Part shown: piece by piece, positions 12,366 through 24,544 of the stretch
How positions within the stretch are numbered: position 1 is the stretch's first letter
Layout of the letters: each line of letters opens with the position of its first letter
Assembly: GCA_000497125.2 (NCBI GenBank)
Contig: CM035317.1
Location: 1,700,001-1,764,000 of the forward strand
Length of the DNA: 64,000 bases
Source of the DNA: Spironucleus salmonicida
Taxonomy: Eukaryota; Fornicata; Diplomonadida; Hexamitidae
Reading direction: 5' to 3'
Notes under the pieces: generated by a model
What the model saw: only the letters and a program-made list of their open reading frames with translations
Database searches by the model: none
Told to the model about the DNA's origin: nothing
Translations under genes and position numbers: made by a program

Positions 12366-14231
12366 ATGCCACCAAAATTATTGAAATTAGACTTATAATC
12401 AAAGCCTTAAAGCACTCCTGAAGATTAATTTTTAATGCTTAATTTATTTTCGGAAAAAATAGACCCATCAGTTGTAAATTTAACTATTTATAAAACGGCT
12501 TTATCCAATATAATGTTAGAGGCATTGTCATCAGATAAGCAAACTAGTACATCTAACATTATTATTCCAGAGTCTCCCTCATAGAATGGTTAATCACGAT
12601 AAGTGTCTGACTTTAATAGTATTTTATCACCACGGTCTGTCATGTCACCATTTTTTTAATAGTCACCCCGTTGTTTCCAATAGTAATAACCGGATTAGAC
12701 TTAAATATTATCCAGAGTAGCACCAGTTAGAGAATTAAAGACAGTTGAAATTCCTGTTAAGGCCTCTGATCCAGATGAAATTGATATTATAAATTCAGTT
12801 TGTGATTCTTATTCTCAAGGGATCACTATACATACGCTAGGGTTACATCCAGCATTTACAAAATCATAAAATTTATCTAAGCGGTTAGGAAGAACTTAAT
12901 TTGATGCTGAAGAAGAACTTAGAATTGTTAATGATGTTATTTTTGAAGGTGTTTTTGGTCTACCAGGATTTTTAGCGTGGACTGCGCTACCATTAGCATT
13001 GGCATATTTTGGAAAAGAATTTTCAGTTGAGACTATAGCAGAATAATTATTAACACATGGTGAAATAGTATAGCAAATATTCACATAACAAAATAGCAAA
13101 AAATTTCTTCTAACACCACTTATGCTTAAAAAATGGTATAATGAATTTTTTGAATAAAAAACAATTCACGAAAGATTATTTAATGTAATCAAGTAACCTA
13201 ACTCTGATAGAATTACTATTGATGATTTATAAAGAATATGTTAAGTTTTATTGAGGCTACACCCAGGTTTATCATTCTTATAGGATACCCCTTAGTTTTA
13301 ATCATTATATTCATAGACAATTTCTTATCGAATTTTATTTGAATCTGATACTAATTTTAAAGGATATCTCAATTCTCATGATTTAAAGAAAATTCACTCT
13401 AGCACAGGCACTGAATATTCTCCTGATTCCACACATTTCCACCAAAAAGTAGGAGGGTTGTTAGACTCTTTATGGTAAAGCCAGTTTGAATAGGATATTA
13501 ATAAAAATTTAAAATGTTTTTCATATGAACATTTTTACGTATTTTATGTTTCTTTTTGGGAATTAGATTTGGATCATGATAAACAGCTAACTTTATTTGA
13601 TTTAGAGCGATATGCCTAAAACTCATTAAGTAAATTGGCAATAAGACGTACTTTTGATGCACTTTTAGCACTAAGGACAAGATAACCCCAACTATATGAA
13701 TGTGTTTATATGGAAAAGAATAATGAATAAAAGCCTACCCCGGATTAGTTAAAATCTTTTTTAGATAGCAATAGCTAGTATTTATTTTATCCTGATTTTA
13801 TTAGATTTTTAATTTTCCTAGAAAATCCAGATTTAGATGTTTCTGTACATTTTTGGTTTGAAATATGCGATCTTGATTGTGATGGTTGTATTAACTTTAG
13901 CGATTTTAAAACCTTCTTTAATCTTTAAAGAGATAGAATGGAGGCAAATGGCTCTGATATTTTGGAGACTGGTGATGTTTGGTGCCAGCTTATTGATTTC
14001 TATAAAAGATCCAAAACAGATTAAGTAATTAGGCGAATTGATATACTAAAAAGTTAAGCTAGAGGCAATATATTTTCGGTGATGCTCCACTATTAAAGAT
14101 TATAGTAATTTGATTAGAAAGATCCGTACACAATTAGAAACTTTTTAGCACTCGAAAAAACATTATGGGAGAAGTTTTGTAGAAGGCAGTATGATTAATA
14201 AGTCCAAGGTGCTCAAGGTGAAGGATTTTGA
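12366..14231 (+). CDS. PPP2R3: PP2A regulatory subunit B'' type (PPP2R3-like)
   Basis: 621 residues. After a Ser/Pro/Gln-rich N-terminus, the C-terminal half (from about 210) matches the B'' family: hydrophobic [21 protein letters not shown], then paired EF-hand-like modules. The clearest calcium loop is [13 protein letters not shown] (around residue 505); a second, degenerate site is [17 protein letters not shown]. The [16 protein letters not shown] segment is typical of PPP2R3A/B/C. B'' subunits recruit PP2A to substrates in a calcium-responsive way and in protists often act at centrioles or flagella (PPP2R3C/FOR20-like partners). A PP2A-type catalytic subunit is encoded 2.4 kb downstream. 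Start chosen as the first ATG after the SAS-6 stop. Confidence 0.85.
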
Positions 14232-14287
14232 TAATATTATTTTTATTCACATATATTTTTTTATTTCCACTTCCTTAACCATTCCAA

Positions 14288-15148
14288 ATGCAGGTCACTA
14301 ATGACTTAGTTCATGTTATCCAATCAGAGCCTAAGCAGCCTCTGATCAAAAAATTGTCGGTTGGTGAGATATCTTAATATTTAGTAGAGGGCACTACTCC
14401 AATAATAAACACAATTAGAAGAGTTATTATTGACGAAACGCCAACTATTGCATTTGACACAGCCGTAGTTAGTATCAATACATCAGTTATCCCAGATGAA
14501 GTATTATGTCATCGCTTTGCTATGGTTCCTATTCAAGTGGATCCAAGAATTTTTTCTTTCCATGAATAAACAATTACCGAAGAAAATACGCTTGTATTTC
14601 GTTTAGATATCACTGCAGGTGATGAATTTAAGACCGTTTACTCTTCTGATTTAGAATGGATACCTTTCGGAAATTAAAAATAGCGTCTGAATAACGTTAG
14701 ACCGTTGATTGAAAATATACCACTGGCTAAAATTGCTCACGGTTAAAAAATTATTGTTGAATTGTATGCACATAAAGGAATTGGTAAGGTTCATGCAAAA
14801 TGGAGCCCAGTTTCTGCTTGCTGGTTTTCAATGCTACCTTAATTTTAATATAAATCTAAAATTGTAAATTGGGAGAATAGGAAGTCTTTTTCGGATACTA
14901 ATCTGAAGGTAGATTGCCCTATGAACGTTTTTGATGATATAGAAGATATATAATTATAAAATTGTACTCTCTGTAGAAAATGCTTAGATATAGAAGGATT
15001 AAAATTATCTTTAGATGATACTCGATATTTGCTTAATATTGAGACTACATGTTCACTTACTGGATCAGAGATACTATGTGAGGCTTTAAATGTAATCAAA
15101 GAGAAATCTTAACTTGTAATAAATGGTTTATCAAATTAAGATCAGTGA
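14288..15148 (+). CDS. POLR1C: RNA polymerase I/III subunit AC40 (RPAC1)
   Basis: Alpha-like assembly subunit shared by RNA polymerases I and III. 286 residues contain the RpoA/RPB3 dimerisation fold: NTIRRVIIDETPTIAFDTA near the N-terminus, DEVLCHRFAMVPIQ, and the diagnostic LYAHKGIGKVHAKWSPVSAC block. An insert with Cys pairs (NCTLCRKCLD) may bind metal. It lacks the roughly 50-residue N-terminal extension of human RPAC1, so it looks like the minimal core. An RPB3 assignment is less likely because the KGIGKxHAKWSPV block follows the RPAC1 pattern. It ends CAG-TGA-A and meets the convergent gene after 13 bp. Confidence 0.88.
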
Positions 15149-15161
15149 AAAATCAATCATA

Positions 15162-16472
15162 TCATTTTTATTGTCTACTACTTCTTTAGTTATTCAACTA
15201 ATAATAAAAATCTTTCTCTCCAAGTTTATAACTAGCCTGTAATGATATAACAAATTGGCAAAACTAGTTAAATATATCTTTGAAAAAGTTAATGATGATC
15301 TCATTTTAGTCTAGATTGATATATATAATACTAAGCATTAACGAAATAATGAAAACTATAATTTATAAATTTAAATATAGTGATTTTTAGGGTGCAATAT
15401 CATCTTATACTTTTTTATTAACAACAATTCGATTATTATAATTCTATAACTAGTTTTTTTCTATTTAATTTATTGCTAAATTATAAAATTTGCATGACTT
15501 ATATAAATCTTATTTTATAAGATCTAGAGTATAATTTGGAATATGTGTAATATCAATAACTGTGGTCTCAAAAATTTAACTGACATTTTCATCAATTTTT
15601 TAAATGTTAAGTTTATCAATATAGTCAATAGCAGCTATAAAACTATTCTAAGTTAGGTTAGATTTAGTATTCATTAAAAATTTTAGCTATATCTAATAAG
15701 TTTCTCTTATTTTATCAGAAACATAAAATATTTTTTAACGATTAACGAGAATATATGTATCTTTTTATGAAATTTTTATTATTATAAGAGTAAATAAAAC
15801 CTACAATTATTATGGAGCTGTAATTTTTAATTATTCGTAGAACTACTAAACCAAATCTATATATCCGAGAATATCTTCAAACTAGATTATAGTTGTTTTA
15901 TTAATTAGTTTTTTTATTTTTTATTCAAATAATTAAACAAGGATTAATTGTATTTTTTACTAAACAACCTGAGTAAACGACTAACCTGAAGCAAATAACA
16001 AAAATTTTAAAAATCTGACATTGTTTATTCCTTCTTACCAAGTGCACATATCCAAATACTTAATCAATATTTATTCCATTATATTTTTATCGCAAGACTG
16101 TAAAATTAATCTTAAATTCATGTCATTGGAAAGTCTTGAATCTGAAAAGTTTTATGAAGCAAAAAGCATTATATACTCTAATATCTAATCACCATTAGAT
16201 AATAATAATGTACATTTAGTCTAATGTTTTGACGAAAGCAATGAATATGGTTCGTTTAAATTAAAGATTTATGTAAATAGTTTATTATTTATTTAAATTT
16301 ATGCAATTTTAGCATCTCTGACAATCGATTTAATAAGTGTATCTGTAGAGTTATATTGAGGTGCAAAAATCTTAACAAAATGTTAGAATGGTGTCATTTA
16401 TTCTTATTCCACTATTTCAAATGGTGTATCTGGTGCATTTGATAAAACAGCAAATCTATTTCCTTACTTCAT
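15162..16472 (-). CDS. Unknown protein with C-terminal hydrophobic segment
   Basis: Continuous 436-residue frame from ATG at 16472. It is mostly helical, Gln/Ile/Lys-rich sequence without an obvious repeat. One clear hydrophobic stretch lies near the C-terminus (LQIIVFIISLMLSIIYINL, about residues 370-390), followed by about 45 polar residues. This could be a tail-anchored or single-pass protein. No family recognised. It diverges from the PP2A-type phosphatase gene across 116 bp and converges with RPAC1. A plus-strand frame of about 78 codons inside it (near 16121) is a shadow. Confidence 0.7.
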
Positions 16473-16588
16473 TTAGAGGTGAAAAGGTGTAACTACAATT
16501 ATATATAAAATTAACTTTATTATAAAATAATATTAATCTAATTATAGTACATATTTATTATTTTATTAATTATTTTCCACTTCAAATC

Positions 16589-17488
16589 ATGTTTGACATT
16601 TAACAGATACTGGAATTGACTTTAAAGCGACAGAAACTACCAGAAGATTAATTAAAAGAGTTAGTATTTCGCGTATAAGCTTTATTTGTTACAGAACCCA
16701 ATGTAGTATCCGTTCCAGTGCCTACAAAGATTTGCGGAGATGTTCATGGTCAATTTTATGACGTTCTTAAGCTTTTTGAAGTAGGTTCAGCACCAAACCC
16801 AACACGATATGTATTTTTAGGCGATTATGTCGATAGAGGATATTTTTCTCTTGAGGTTATTACTTTACTTTATTGCTATAAGTTAATTTCACCTACTTCC
16901 ATTTACCTGCTAAGAGGGAATCACGAATCCAGAGCAATCACATAGTCATATGGTTTCTACGACTAGTGTTCACGTTATTATAACCATTCCGCCGTATGGA
17001 AAGCTTTTGTCGAATCCTTCGATTTTATGCCAATTTCAGCGGTCGTTGGGCAGAAAATATACTGTGTTCACGGAGGTTTATCACCTAGCTGCTAGCAAAT
17101 TGATGATATTCGGCTAATCAACCGTGCGGTTGAAGTACCAGCAGAAGGTCCTTTTACGGATTGCCTTTGGTCTGATCCGGATAGCAAGGTTCCTACATTT
17201 TCTGCATCAACACGTGGTGCAGGTTATCTTTTCGGCCCTAAAGCAGTAGAATAATTCAACCATCTCAATGGTGTTTCAGTCGTTGCCAGAGCACATCAAC
17301 TTGCCCCTCAAGGCTACTAATGGTGGTTCGCAAATACTTGTGTAACTGTCTGGTCTTGTCCAAACTATTTTTACAAATGTAAGAATCTCGCTTCTATCAT
17401 GTGCGTAGATGAACAAAATAATTACAAATTTGATGTTTTTGATGCTGTTCCTGATAGTTAGAGAGAGAAACCAGAATGGGTGAAGTGA
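16589..17488 (+). CDS. PP2A-family Ser/Thr phosphatase catalytic subunit (PP4/PP6-like)
   Basis: 299 residues covering the whole PPP catalytic core. Metal and catalytic motifs are intact: GDVHG (about 50-54), GDYVDRG (78-84), GNHE (110-113), HGGLSP and the C-terminal RAHQLAPQGYQWW segment. Length matches PP4/PP6 (about 305). The usual C-terminal YFL methylation tail is absent; the protein ends REKPEWVK. The VCRAHQ Cys is replaced (VARAHQ) and WSAPNYCYR reads WSCPNYFYK, so it is a divergent member. It removes phosphate from Ser/Thr residues and normally works with regulatory subunits; a B''-type subunit is encoded nearby. Classification among PP2A, PP4 and PP6 is uncertain. Confidence 0.92.
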
Positions 17489-17502
17489 AAGTCTAAATAA
17501 AA

Positions 17503-19095
17503 TCACAAATACCCATCACGCCTTAGCTGTTCATTTATTATATTCTAAGCAAAATCTGTGCTTTCTTTCTTAATCTGATGTGTGTCAAGGCGGAAGCCTC
17601 TGGTTTTCCTTAAGTCTGAGTTCAATCCGCTCTTGTAAACTCCATCCAAAATATCATAACTTTGTTTATTAAATTGAATTTTTATATTATTTGGTAAATC
17701 GCCGTTGAAAAACTAACGAGTATCCTTTCCAAATATTTCCACATAGACATCGTCATCTTCTTCTAGTTTTGCAAATTTTCGATGGGATTTTTTAACAGTT
17801 TCATTTGTTTATTTGTTTAACAAAGAATCTAAACATTCTAAAGGTTCAATCTTAAGCAGCTCATCTAAAATAGTAAGTTTAATCTCTAATAGATTTACTA
17901 CAAATTGCACTGAATTTTAACTATCTTCCATTGGGATAATATTTTGTTAAGCCTATGGGTTAATCAGCTAAAGAGACATAACTAAGTCTCTGAAAAAATC
18001 AGAAATTTTCTCGTAACTTTCAGTCATTTGAGATACTTTTTATTTTAAATATATTTATTCTGATAATTTGGTTTATCTTTCTTTTTCGATTGCATTTTTA
18101 TTAGATTTTATTTTAGCCATATTATTTTCAAAGTCAAATTTAACATGTTTTAATTCTGTCATAACATCTCTAATTTCTATGTCTAAAAGAGATAGTTTTA
18201 ATTCGATATCTTATTTTTCTTAGGACAAATTGTTTTTGTGCATTCGAGCTCTCTTGAATATATCTAATGGTTATTTAACATTAAAGCTCGGAATGAGTTT
18301 TTCTTTTACTAACTTGAAAATAAATTCCTCTTAATCATCCGTTGCTTTCTAATCAGGATTTATATTTTCAAAAGTATAATTTTTAATAATATCTAATGGC
18401 TATATTTTCAAAGATTATCGAAGTTCATATTTTCTATCTTCGATTTACGTTTTATTAGTAAGTTATATATTAATTAATTGTTGTTTAACTAATTCTAATT
18501 ATTATTCTGTGATTTGATTTTATATTATTGAGTTTTCATATATTTCTTAAGAATATTCACAGTCTTATACAAACACTTATAAAATTTAAGTGGATTTATC
18601 TACAGATACCTCGTGATAACGTTATTCCTCTAATAGTTTATGTACACTTTATTAGTAAAAGTCTTAGATTTATTATGCTTCTTTTACCTTGAGTTTTTGT
18701 TCGTCTAACCTATTTTCTAAAAATAAAATTTTATCTATATTTTCAACATGTATACTTTGAGAAATAATTTCTTATAATTTTTGTAGCTTTCTTTGACGTT
18801 ACTACTTCTAATAAGCTAAATCATTAATATTATCCTTTAGCGATTTGAACAATTTTTCTTTAATAACTAGTTAGTGATCGAGTTTTTCTTAACAATAATG
18901 GGTAGTAATTGCCTAGTGTTTAATGATTATATTATCAGAAGCTAATCGGTTAGTTTTTTAGGAAACTGATCGATACCTTTACTATTTCATTTACTGTAAA
19001 ATATTATTATGAGTTGTAATAACAGGTATATATTTATCCATATAAGGTTTAAATTGAGATGCATTTCTGTACACCGTTTATGAGCGAGTATTCAT
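17503..19095 (-). CDS. ODAD3: Outer dynein arm docking complex coiled-coil protein (ODAD3/CCDC151-like)
   Basis: 530 residues, almost all coiled coil. The stretch LENRLDEQKLKVKEAQQIQ followed by a YxxxxxxLLEE run resembles the conserved ODAD3 block LENRLEKAQMKAQEAEHI. The C-terminal region with FVVNLLEIKLTILDELL resembles the VPNLLGLVEEKLLKLQ segment of that family. ODAD3 forms part of the docking complex that fixes outer dynein arms to doublet microtubules. It sits beside the LC8, SAS-6 and PP2A genes, which supports a flagellar role. It ends 14 bp from the phosphatase stop. Assignment is by eye; a related docking subunit such as ODAD1 is possible. Confidence 0.65.
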
Positions 19096-19157
19096 TTATA
19101 ATTTTTGAAGCGGAATACACTATATGATTATTATATGTATAATAAATACTATATAAA

Positions 19158-19499
19158 ATGAGTATTTAGTAATTGTTATTAAAGCATGATTTAATATTTG
19201 TTTGCTAAAAAGATTGCATATCAACTTATAAATCTTATAATATTTATAGAGAGCTACTACAAAATTTAAACGTATGTATTATAGCAGACAATATTCAGTT
19301 ACCATTTTTATATGATTTATAAAATTATAAATATTATAATTATAATGAGTATTGGTAAAGTTTAGCCGATGTTGGTATCGCGACGGCTCCTTTTTTTATA
19401 TATAATTTTTAATCAAACTTCGTAAAAATTTAGCCATTATCATAAGAAAGTCTAGATAAAGTTAACTTTCATTTCAAAAAAATCAAAAAAATCAAATGA
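19158..19499 (+). CDS. Unknown small protein (113 aa), possibly thioredoxin-like
   Basis: TGA-bounded frame from ATG at 19158, in the 62-bp-spaced divergent position expected for a gene (leader TAATAAATACTATATAAA). The sequence has two early Cys (FVCQKDC) after LLLKHDLI, then NVCIIADN and later IATAPFFIYNF, loosely like the beta-alpha-beta and cis-Pro region of glutaredoxin/thioredoxin folds. There is no CxxC. The stop is separated by a single base from the stop of the convergent Prp39-like gene. Function unknown; the fold is a guess. Confidence 0.55.
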
Positions 19500-19500
19500 A

Positions 19501-20598
19501 TCATTTTTTATTCTATTTCTAACTCATGATCCATAATCCTAGGTCATCGTCCCCGTCTAAAAATATTTATAGTCCTAATCTTCCTATTTCATCTTTTTCT
19601 AGGCATTCACAACCAAAAATAATACAGTTTCTGGTATGATAAATGTTATAATCATTATAAATTAGTGTCCAATTTAATTTAACATTTTTCAGCTTATATT
19701 ATTATATTTTGTAGAAGTAAAATCGTTGTTCTAAGCTCGTTTAGAAAGAAAAAGTTTATTCAGCTTTAACCATTAATTACTCAAGAAGATCATACTTTTA
19801 CTCTGTTATTAGATATTTAGATATCAAAAATAATGCACGAATGTCTTTTAATTCTTCTATTAAGATACAACCTTCATTATTAATGTAATTATAAGTTTGA
19901 ACAATAATTTTAAGATCTTCCCAAAGAAGGCTAGCCCGCTGGCAATCTTCTATAAATAATAAATATTAATAATTTAGGACAGCCCACCAAAAATCAGGAG
20001 AATTATTATAAATAATCACATACTTTAATAGCACTTTAATGGAAAGTTAATCTGGCAAAGAAAATATAAAAATAAGTCCTTTTGATAAATTTACTACCTC
20101 TTATGGCTTTAGTTACTTTGGGTGAAAAAATTATCTCAAAGATCCTAAAAGATTAACAAATTTATCATTTGAAAAAAATAGCGTTTAAGAATGCTCAATA
20201 GGCAACCTGTTATCTATTTTAAGTAGGCGTGGTTCTAAATTTAGTAAAAGTTTACCTTAATCTTTATTTAAATAAATATATTTGGCCCATAATTCCACTG
20301 ACTCTGGTATAGATCCTATAAACTCTAATGCTGACTCATAGATAGATACTAAATATGGTTTTAAAAGATCAGATGTTTCTGCATATGAGATATAAAATAC
20401 CCAAATTTAAATTGAATGAGGTATAGTTTATAGTGCCTACTAAATTATCTCTAAATTATAATCGGTTAACTTAATTAATTGAATCCAGTATCCAAAACAT
20501 TACGGGAACTGCTGTGTAATTTATTTAAGTAATATAATTTTTTTTTAATGTTCTTCACATAGTTCTAACTATTTTGCAAGATCTTAAAAAATTTCCAT
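19501..20598 (-). CDS. PRP39: HAT-repeat protein, Prp39-like U1 snRNP factor
   Basis: 365 residues. Repeated HAT motifs show the W/Y and Pro pattern: CFGYWIQLIKLTDYNLEIIQQALQ..., PHSIQIWVFYISYAE, and SVELWAKYIYLNK. The first block closely follows Prp39 (YPxCxGYWxKxxxLE...AVxxIPxSxDLWxxYxxF). Prp39 is a scaffold of the U1 snRNP that recognises 5' splice sites. The protein is shorter than yeast Prp39 (629). Other HAT proteins (CstF77, Utp6) are alternatives. Its ATG lies only 13 bp after the stop of the same-strand upstream gene. If correct, splicing machinery persists although no intron is evident in this window. Confidence 0.6.
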
Positions 20599-20611
20599 TT
20601 TTTGAAAACAT

Positions 20612-22963
20612 TCACTCTATAGTTAAAGGTATAATAATTGATTCTACCGACTAACAAATTACATTTAAAACATGATGTTACTTCATTTATTATAAATATG
20701 TTTGTAGCTAATTAGATAATTATTATCTAGTTGATATATTATATTAATCATAATCGCCAGCTTTTTATAAACACTTATTTTTAATTTACTAAAATACATT
20801 TGAAAACATATTCTCAGTTTTGTTATCTTCTCCAATAATAGTATCTATAGTGGTACAAAGTACATCTTATTGTAAGGATTTAATTATTAATTCATTTTTT
20901 AGTAATTAAATTATTTACTCAACTGCAAAATATTAATTTGCTAATTATAACTACTTCAATTCATAAGGAATGAATACATAAAAAAATAATTATCGTATAA
21001 ACAGTAAAAATGAATACTTGGCTTAATCTTTTTTGTATGCCAATATAAATTACTAAATATATGCATAAGTTTGGGAGGTACATATCAATGCTTATTCTAT
21101 TTATCCTGAAATCAAACAACTAAATATATAAAATAAAATTGATTTTATATCTAATAATTAAATATCTCGAAGTTTATTAACAATTATTTCTGCAGATAAA
21201 TCAAGTTCTTAATCTGTTTATTAAAATTACTTATCTATAAAATAAATAACTTCTTTGAGATTAAATTAAAGAAATTTAGAAATATCCGTTTTTAAAGATA
21301 CAAAAGTAATTATATCCGACTACAAAATATCAGCTGCTTCTTTATTTTTTAATAATAAAATTTCGTGATTATCTAAAATATCATTTATTGCATTATATGA
21401 AAATTCTTAATTTGATTGAATATATTCTATAAAAATTATTAAAAGAGGAGTCAACTTATTATTACATATTTATGTAAAGATTGTTGGTGTGAAGCACTAA
21501 AAAATTTATTAAATAAACTTTTATGAATTATTTTTATATTTTTCTAAAATAAATAATGATAACTATATCTTTGTAGTTGTTGAATGGTTTAAAATATTAA
21601 TATAATGAAAAACTATACTTAAGAATTATGGTTCAATTAGTATATAATTATCTTCTATAAATCTATGAACCTATAATAATTTTTCATTACTAATTTATGA
21701 TATATTATCTAGGTCTTCTATAAGCATTATATAATATCCATAGTATTTAAGCTTTTATTTGTCAATTTCTAATGGAAATATAACAGAATCAGGATATAAG
21801 TAAGATCCAACTTTATACAAAAATTCTTTTTAAAATTAAATATAACTTTAATCTTTTTCTAAAATTTCAGGAATTTTAGCATTAATTTAATAATTAAAAT
21901 ATGGATCTAAATATGCAAACATTTCCTTTGCACCCTTAATGTTTTTGTCTTCTATTAATTAAAATATTCTCTATAAGCAAATCTAAAACAATTACCCAAA
22001 ATCATTTTTATACAATGAAAAAATAATCTTTTTCTAAAAACTATCTGATATACCACATTCGGATGCTAAATCTTCTATCAATTACTTTAAGAATCCATTA
22101 AATAGCTTGTTTGCACGATTTACAGTATAAAATACTATGCTATTATTATAAATTTTAATTAACTATAAAAAGTTCTTTTTAGTTGCATAAAAAGAGGAAA
22201 AGTATATTGTATCCGGTATTTCTAAAACTTTACCTTGACTAACACCAAATTTATAAATAATGCAATTTTAGCACCCAGCTAGTATCCAATCTTGTATATT
22301 TAAAAATTAAAGAACTTTAACCTCACCACATCCGGTATTAAACAATGCAATAATTTTAAATACTCTTAAATCTATAATACATACATCTCCATAAATATTG
22401 CCCACAGCACAAATTCCCTGAATCTAGCATTATGTAATGATACAAGGATATTAAATATTAATTAATTTAGTTTAATATAGTATATCATTGATGAATATAT
22501 GACATTCTAAGTTAGAACTTGCAATCATTAGTATTTTTTAGTTAGAATAATTAATTACTTGGATATCTTTAACTTCATTAATTAATTTAAATTCTTAATT
22601 CAAAAAAGTAAAATTATTACCAAAATAGAATATATTATTAGAAATATTGCAACATTACAGTTCTTGTTTATATAATTTTTCTTCAATATCGAAATTTTAA
22701 TTAATAAAAGTTAGACTATTATCAGTATGAGAAATTACTGTATATTGCTAGTGAAAATATACTTATATGATGGCTTTTTATAATTGTAATTTCTTTTCTA
22801 ATAATATATTTGTGCCGTTAATTTTATAATAATACAAAGTATAAATTCCTATTAATAATAGATTATCTTCGTTTACTTTTGACTAAAATATTTATTCATC
22901 TAATGCAACTAGTTATTACTCAAATAAATCTTCAAATTTATATTCATTGAAACTTAACTTCAT
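20612..22963 (-). CDS. Putative VPS8-like (CORVET/HOPS type) tethering subunit
   Basis: 783 residues. The N-terminal 270 or so look like a degenerate beta-propeller (short hydrophobic strands, LLIGIYTLYYYK, GICAVGNIYGDVCIIDLR). The rest is an alpha solenoid of short helices. The segment from about residue 330 (Cys-Gly...SLYKNDFGQLFQICLQR ... GAKEMFAYLDPYF) resembles the VPS8 central region preceding the clathrin-like repeats. No C-terminal RING is present, unlike human VPS8. Such proteins tether endosomal membranes. VPS41 or another propeller-solenoid protein is equally possible. The stop GAG-TGA-A is followed 13 bp later by the Prp39-like start. Confidence 0.55.
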
Positions 22964-23064
22964 TTTTTAAATATATGTTAGTTAATATATTATTTAAAAT
23001 AATACTTAAATACATGTATTTAATTTGAAATAATTTTTACATTAATTATTTTATACCACTTGAT

Positions 23065-23409
23065 TCAAAATCTAGTATATATTAAGTAATTCATAATTAA
23101 CATGAATACTAAATGGATAATTAATATTTGCAAGTTCATGACAACTGAAATCTACTCGTTTATAAAATTCTGTTTTTATTTAGCATTAAAATAATTAATA
23201 TGTATTAATTTATGTAACTGTAAATTTTTATAAATATAGTGTGTTTATTATGAGAGTAAAATTAAGCACAAGTTATTTTTAGTATCACTGATATTCAACT
23301 GAACATTTAACATAATTTATTTTGTTTTATAGTATTTAGTAAATAAGTTACTATAATAAAAGCTAGAACACACATTATAGATTTAAAATAAGAATAAAAT
23401 AATTATCAT
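23065..23409 (-). CDS. Possible small ORF directly after POLD2-like gene
   Basis: A 114-residue TGA-free frame whose ATG immediately follows the POLD2-like stop codon (TGA-ATG) in the same frame. The product is hydrophobic at both ends (IIILFLFQIY at the start, LQILIIHLVFMLIMNYL at the end) with a polar middle. At this AT content a chance open frame of this length is not rare (roughly one in ten by base composition). The otherwise unusual 446-bp gap is the main support. No family recognised; treat as tentative. The rest of the gap, 22964-23064, is AT-rich leader sequence of the VPS8-like gene. Confidence 0.28.
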
Positions 23410-24456
23410 TCAAATACTAATTATATTAATTCCTTTATCTAAATTATCAAAATCTAATATTACTGTTTCATTTTTGTGTATACTAATTAAATATACAACT
23501 TTCTCCGAACATAAAAGTTTTTAAATATATGATTTATTTTATCCAAACGCAACTAAGATATCATATTATTAAATTAAACAATCTGAACTCATTTCTTTCA
23601 TTGGTAAATGTAAACCTGCTTCAGGGTAAAGATGTCCAGATTTATATATCATTTATAGGTCAACTTATTTCCCGTAGTTGATAAAAATAATGATATTATT
23701 GTTATATCTACAAATGGAAGGATTTCCTGATCTTTTTACTTTACTAATCGGAAAGCATAAATCAGGTAATGGCTATATAGGCATTTAGAGTGAAGTTGGA
23801 TCAGTATGACCACTCATTATAGTTATATTATCAAATTAAGATAGCAAACTGTCAATAAATTTAAACTAAGTTTACATTTAAATATAAGTGTCTGTAGGCG
23901 AAAATTCAAACAGTTTAATGCAATTATCATTACTTAATGGATCTTTGTATAAATTTCCTCCTATGATACAATTCTTAATATGATTATTTTATTTAGCGAA
24001 TTCTTAAATTATTGCAAGACGAGAAACAGATGAATTAATATCTGAAGCTAATAAAGTCCCAGATATAGACTCTTGAGTCTCAAGTTCTAGTACTTATATA
24101 ATCTAGTTGGAAAAAATAACTTCACCGCTTAGTTTATCATTTATTATATTTCCATTAATGCCAATTACTGTACCCTCATAAATATTTTGAAACTAATCGC
24201 CTTCCAAAATTATTTCTTCGTCTAATTATTTTAGTATATACTAAGGTTCACTATAGGTTTTTGAAAATCTTGTTTGTGGATTAAGAATAGCTGAAAATTA
24301 GTCAATAGCTGAAAAATTTTAATCCCTTTTATGCAATATTCCAACAAATTATGCGTTGATTTGAATAGATTTAAGCCTTGAATGCATTAAATTTATTATA
24401 TGAGACGTTATATGCTTGTTCTAAGTAGGAGTATATTATATAGTATTGATCTCCAT
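23410..24456 (-). CDS. POLD2: DNA polymerase delta subunit B (POLD2-like)
   Basis: 348 residues. The B-subunit signature is clear: MSGHTDPTSLQMPIQPLPDLCFP corresponds to the POLD2 MPGEFDPTNxxLPQQPLHPCMFP block of the inactivated phosphoesterase fold. Upstream is an OB-fold-like half (ILEGDQFQNIYEGTVIGINGN). Downstream are the expected strands ending VVYLISIHKNETVILDF. The subunit bridges the catalytic subunit and accessory subunits of replicative polymerase delta. It is about 120 residues shorter than human POLD2 (469), mainly at the N-terminus and in loops. An epsilon or alpha B subunit is less likely. Confidence 0.72.
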
Positions 24457-24544
24457 TTTCCATCTGTATAATGATTTATAATGTACTATAATTACTAATT
24501 ATTATAATCTAAATTTATCTATTCTTTTTCATTTTATATTTGAA

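Noticed and set aside
12896-13680. Minus-strand frames inside the PP2A-B'' gene
   Set aside because: They are antisense to a clearly recognised EF-hand protein and carry no motif.
16121-16360. Plus-strand frame of about 78 codons starting ATG-TCA-TTG
   Set aside because: It lies antisense within the 436-residue minus-strand gene, has no promoter-like leader and no recognisable sequence.
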